The notes under the pieces were generated by a model, which saw nothing but the letters and a program-made list of their open reading frames with translations, was not told the DNA's origin and searched no databases. Below, one piece after another: positions 62,462 through 64,000 of a stretch of DNA of 64,000 nt (its first letter is position 1; the number at the start of each line of letters is the position of its first letter). A program made the position numbers and the translations under genes. The stretch covers positions 1,826,001 through 1,890,000 of the forward strand of contig CP066701.1 of the NCBI GenBank assembly GCA_016756695.1. The letters are read 5' to 3'. This DNA is from Heyndrickxia sporothermodurans (GTDB lineage: Bacteria; Bacillota; Bacilli; Bacillales; Bacillaceae_C).

Positions 62462-63958
62462 ATGGTGAATCTCACACTAAATAATCATATGAAACTAGTG
62501 TTGAAGAATGGCGTTGAACTTTTATGTGATCATCAAGACCAAATTATTAAAGAATGGGCAGGCATTTTGGAATACATGAAAATTCATCATAAAAAATCTG
62601 CGCACGCATTTGAGTTCGCTTTTTCATTCTTTTCTCAATTCCTAAAAATGAGTGAACAAAATATCGACCATTTAATTAGTGATATACGGACCGAGTGGTT
62701 TCAACAATTTCATAGACCGCCAGAACCAAATTTATTAATTTTTATTTTGTCACTATTAGAAAATGCTGTACATAAAGTAATTAAATTAAATACGACCCGT
62801 TCATTTCATTTGCATCCTTCTGTCCAGTTTTTGTTTTCAAAAATTTGCGAAGAAATGCTTGCATCTACAAAACATGACAAGTTTCATATCGATTCACTAT
62901 GTGAACAGATGGTTCGATCAGAGCAATTAGATATTGAATGGATAGCTAGAGTGGAGCATGTGGAAAATGGGTATCAATTAAAAAAAATTACAGGTTTATC
63001 AATGGAAACAAAATTCCAAGTAATAGCATCATCATGGTTCCAAATCACTGAAGAAATATTGCAAAAAACAGGAGGGAAAAAGGGAAGAAGCGATGTTTTT
63101 CCTATCCCTTGGAAAAATGAAACTTTGCTCTTTTGTATCAATAATCATGATGGATCGTCTATCGTTCCGTTTTTGACATATGCAATGCATGTGCTGCAAA
63201 TTGAAGAAGAAAACTATCAAATACATTGGAAAGATGCGGTTATTTTATTTAATGAATGGATAATGCGTTCGAAAAATTTGGATGAGGCAATTAAAAATAT
63301 TGCCTACGGATATGCACATTATTTGCCATTTGAGAGATGTGCAATTTTTCGCTATTCGAACATCGAAGAAAAAGGACAGGGACTCTTCGGCTATCATTTT
63401 AATGATGAAGAAATTCGGAGTATTAAAGAAAATATTGATAATTTTCCTTCATTATATAAAAGTTTAGCACGATTAAATCCTGCAAATGAAGCATTAAAGA
63501 ATTTTCAGCCCATGTATTTTTCACATGCATCGGAGGAATTTCCTTATCGCTATGTTCAAACGTTCCAACTAGAATCCGTGGTTGTTGCACCGATTTATGT
63601 CCCCGCTGATGGTAAGCTTATTGGCGCTGCTTTTTTAGATAGAGGCCCAGGAAAGTTTTTTGATGTTGACAGCAATACATTTGCGGCATTATTAAAATTT
63701 GGTCAAGGTGCAGGAGAACTTTTATCAAAATTTACTGAACCTGAACATTGGCCATCAAAAGATCCATTGCTATCTTCAAGAGAAATTAGTGTGTTGGAAT
63801 TACTTGCGGAAGGAGCCTCCACAACGGAAGCCGCTGAGGCACTTCATTTAAGTGAATATACGGTACGTGATTATGTATCAAATATTATGAAGCGATTAAA
63901 TGCTAGAAATAGAACGGAAGCTGCTGTTAAGGCAATTCGATTAGGAATTATAAAGTAG
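62462..63958 (+). CDS. GAF-domain LuxR-type transcription factor
   Basis: The 498-aa protein has a long helical N terminus (1-260), a GAF-like sensor domain (about 270-420: YAHYLPFERCAIFRYS, VVVAPIYVPADGKLIGAAFLDR) and a C-terminal LuxR helix-turn-helix (about 435-498: LSSREISVLELLAEGASTTEAAEALHLSEYTVRDYVSNIMKRL). No transmitter or receiver domain is seen, so it is probably a one-component ligand sensor. It is divergent from the DUF6230/DUF6114 operon and is the obvious candidate to control it. Confidence 0.85.
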   Translation: MVNLTLNNHMKLVLKNGVELLCDHQDQIIKEWAGILEYMKIHHKKSAHAFEFAFSFFSQFLKMSEQNIDHLISDIRTEWFQQFHRPPEPNLLIFILSLLENAVHKVIKLNTTRSFHLHPSVQFLFSKICEEMLASTKHDKFHIDSLCEQMVRSEQLDIEWIARVEHVENGYQLKKITGLSMETKFQVIASSWFQITEEILQKTGGKKGRSDVFPIPWKNETLLFCINNHDGSSIVPFLTYAMHVLQIEEENYQIHWKDAVILFNEWIMRSKNLDEAIKNIAYGYAHYLPFERCAIFRYSNIEEKGQGLFGYHFNDEEIRSIKENIDNFPSLYKSLARLNPANEALKNFQPMYFSHASEEFPYRYVQTFQLESVVVAPIYVPADGKLIGAAFLDRGPGKFFDVDSNTFAALLKFGQGAGELLSKFTEPEHWPSKDPLLSSREISVLELLAEGASTTEAAEALHLSEYTVRDYVSNIMKRLNARNRTEAAVKAIRLGIIK

Positions 63959-63963
63959 AAGTT

Positions 63964-63993
63964 AAAAACTCATCAATTTTGGTGAGTTTTTTT
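63964..63993 (+). terminator. Terminator of the LuxR-type gene
   Basis: AAAACTCATC pairs with GGTGAGTTTT and more T follow. Confidence 0.82.
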
Positions 63994-64000
63994 GTGCAGG

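Overview
The window looks like chromosomal DNA of a low-GC, endospore-forming Bacillaceae bacterium. This rests on a divergent citR/citA pair, three GerPA/GerPF-like spore germination proteins, YkoP- and YrvL-like proteins, a perfect TnrA/GlnR box, cre sites, strong AGGAGG-type ribosome sites and frequent TTG/GTG starts. No rRNA, tRNA, CRISPR array or prophage is visible. I cannot assign a species.

Layout. 1-8.3 kb: a cut-off DinB-family gene, a nucleoside transporter (nupC), a repeat array, a VanR/VanS-like two-component system followed by a D,D-carboxypeptidase, a Dph6-like PP-loop protein, a minimal L,D-transpeptidase and three GerP-like genes. 8.3-20 kb: an IS4-like element killed by one stop codon, an LCP-family protein, citR/citA, a VanY-like lipoprotein, and an arsR / DUF2087 / MFS locus split by an insertion sequence. 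20-26 kb: a TnrA-box-linked ammonium transporter followed by a GlnD-like nucleotidyltransferase and a DnaQ-like exonuclease, then a YrvL-like protein, a metallophosphoesterase and a histidine phosphatase. 26-33 kb: an IS66-like element inserted into an IS1182-like element, the cell-wall hydrolase cwlO, and an intact IS256-like element. 33-42 kb: a second repeat array, murB, an AlkD-like protein and a four-gene acyl-CoA catabolic cluster. 41.6-46 kb: an RpiR regulator divergent from gntP-gntK. 46-50.5 kb: fdhD, an FdhF/YdeP-type molybdoenzyme and an oxalate/formate-type MFS carrier. 50.7-58.5 kb: a DUF1002 protein and oppABCDF. 58.6-64 kb: an SRAP protein, a VanZ-like protein, a DUF6230/DUF6114/acidic-tail operon and a divergent GAF-LuxR regulator.

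Themes. Cell-wall remodelling recurs (carboxypeptidases of two unrelated folds, L,D-transpeptidase, LCP protein, CwlO, MurB). Carbon and nitrogen control can be read from operators: a TnrA box at amt, a LysR box between citR and citA, cre-like sites at gnt and a perfect cre at the DUF6230 operon. The mobile-element load is high (five elements) and several are broken, often in T runs, so sequencing error cannot be excluded for those lesions.

The most unusual signals are three intergenic repeat arrays that share an exact 52-bp period, an identical 24-bp perfect palindrome in two distant intergenic regions, hairpin-rich non-coding segments inside two insertion sequences, and a nested IS pair lying between a plausible native promoter and cwlO.
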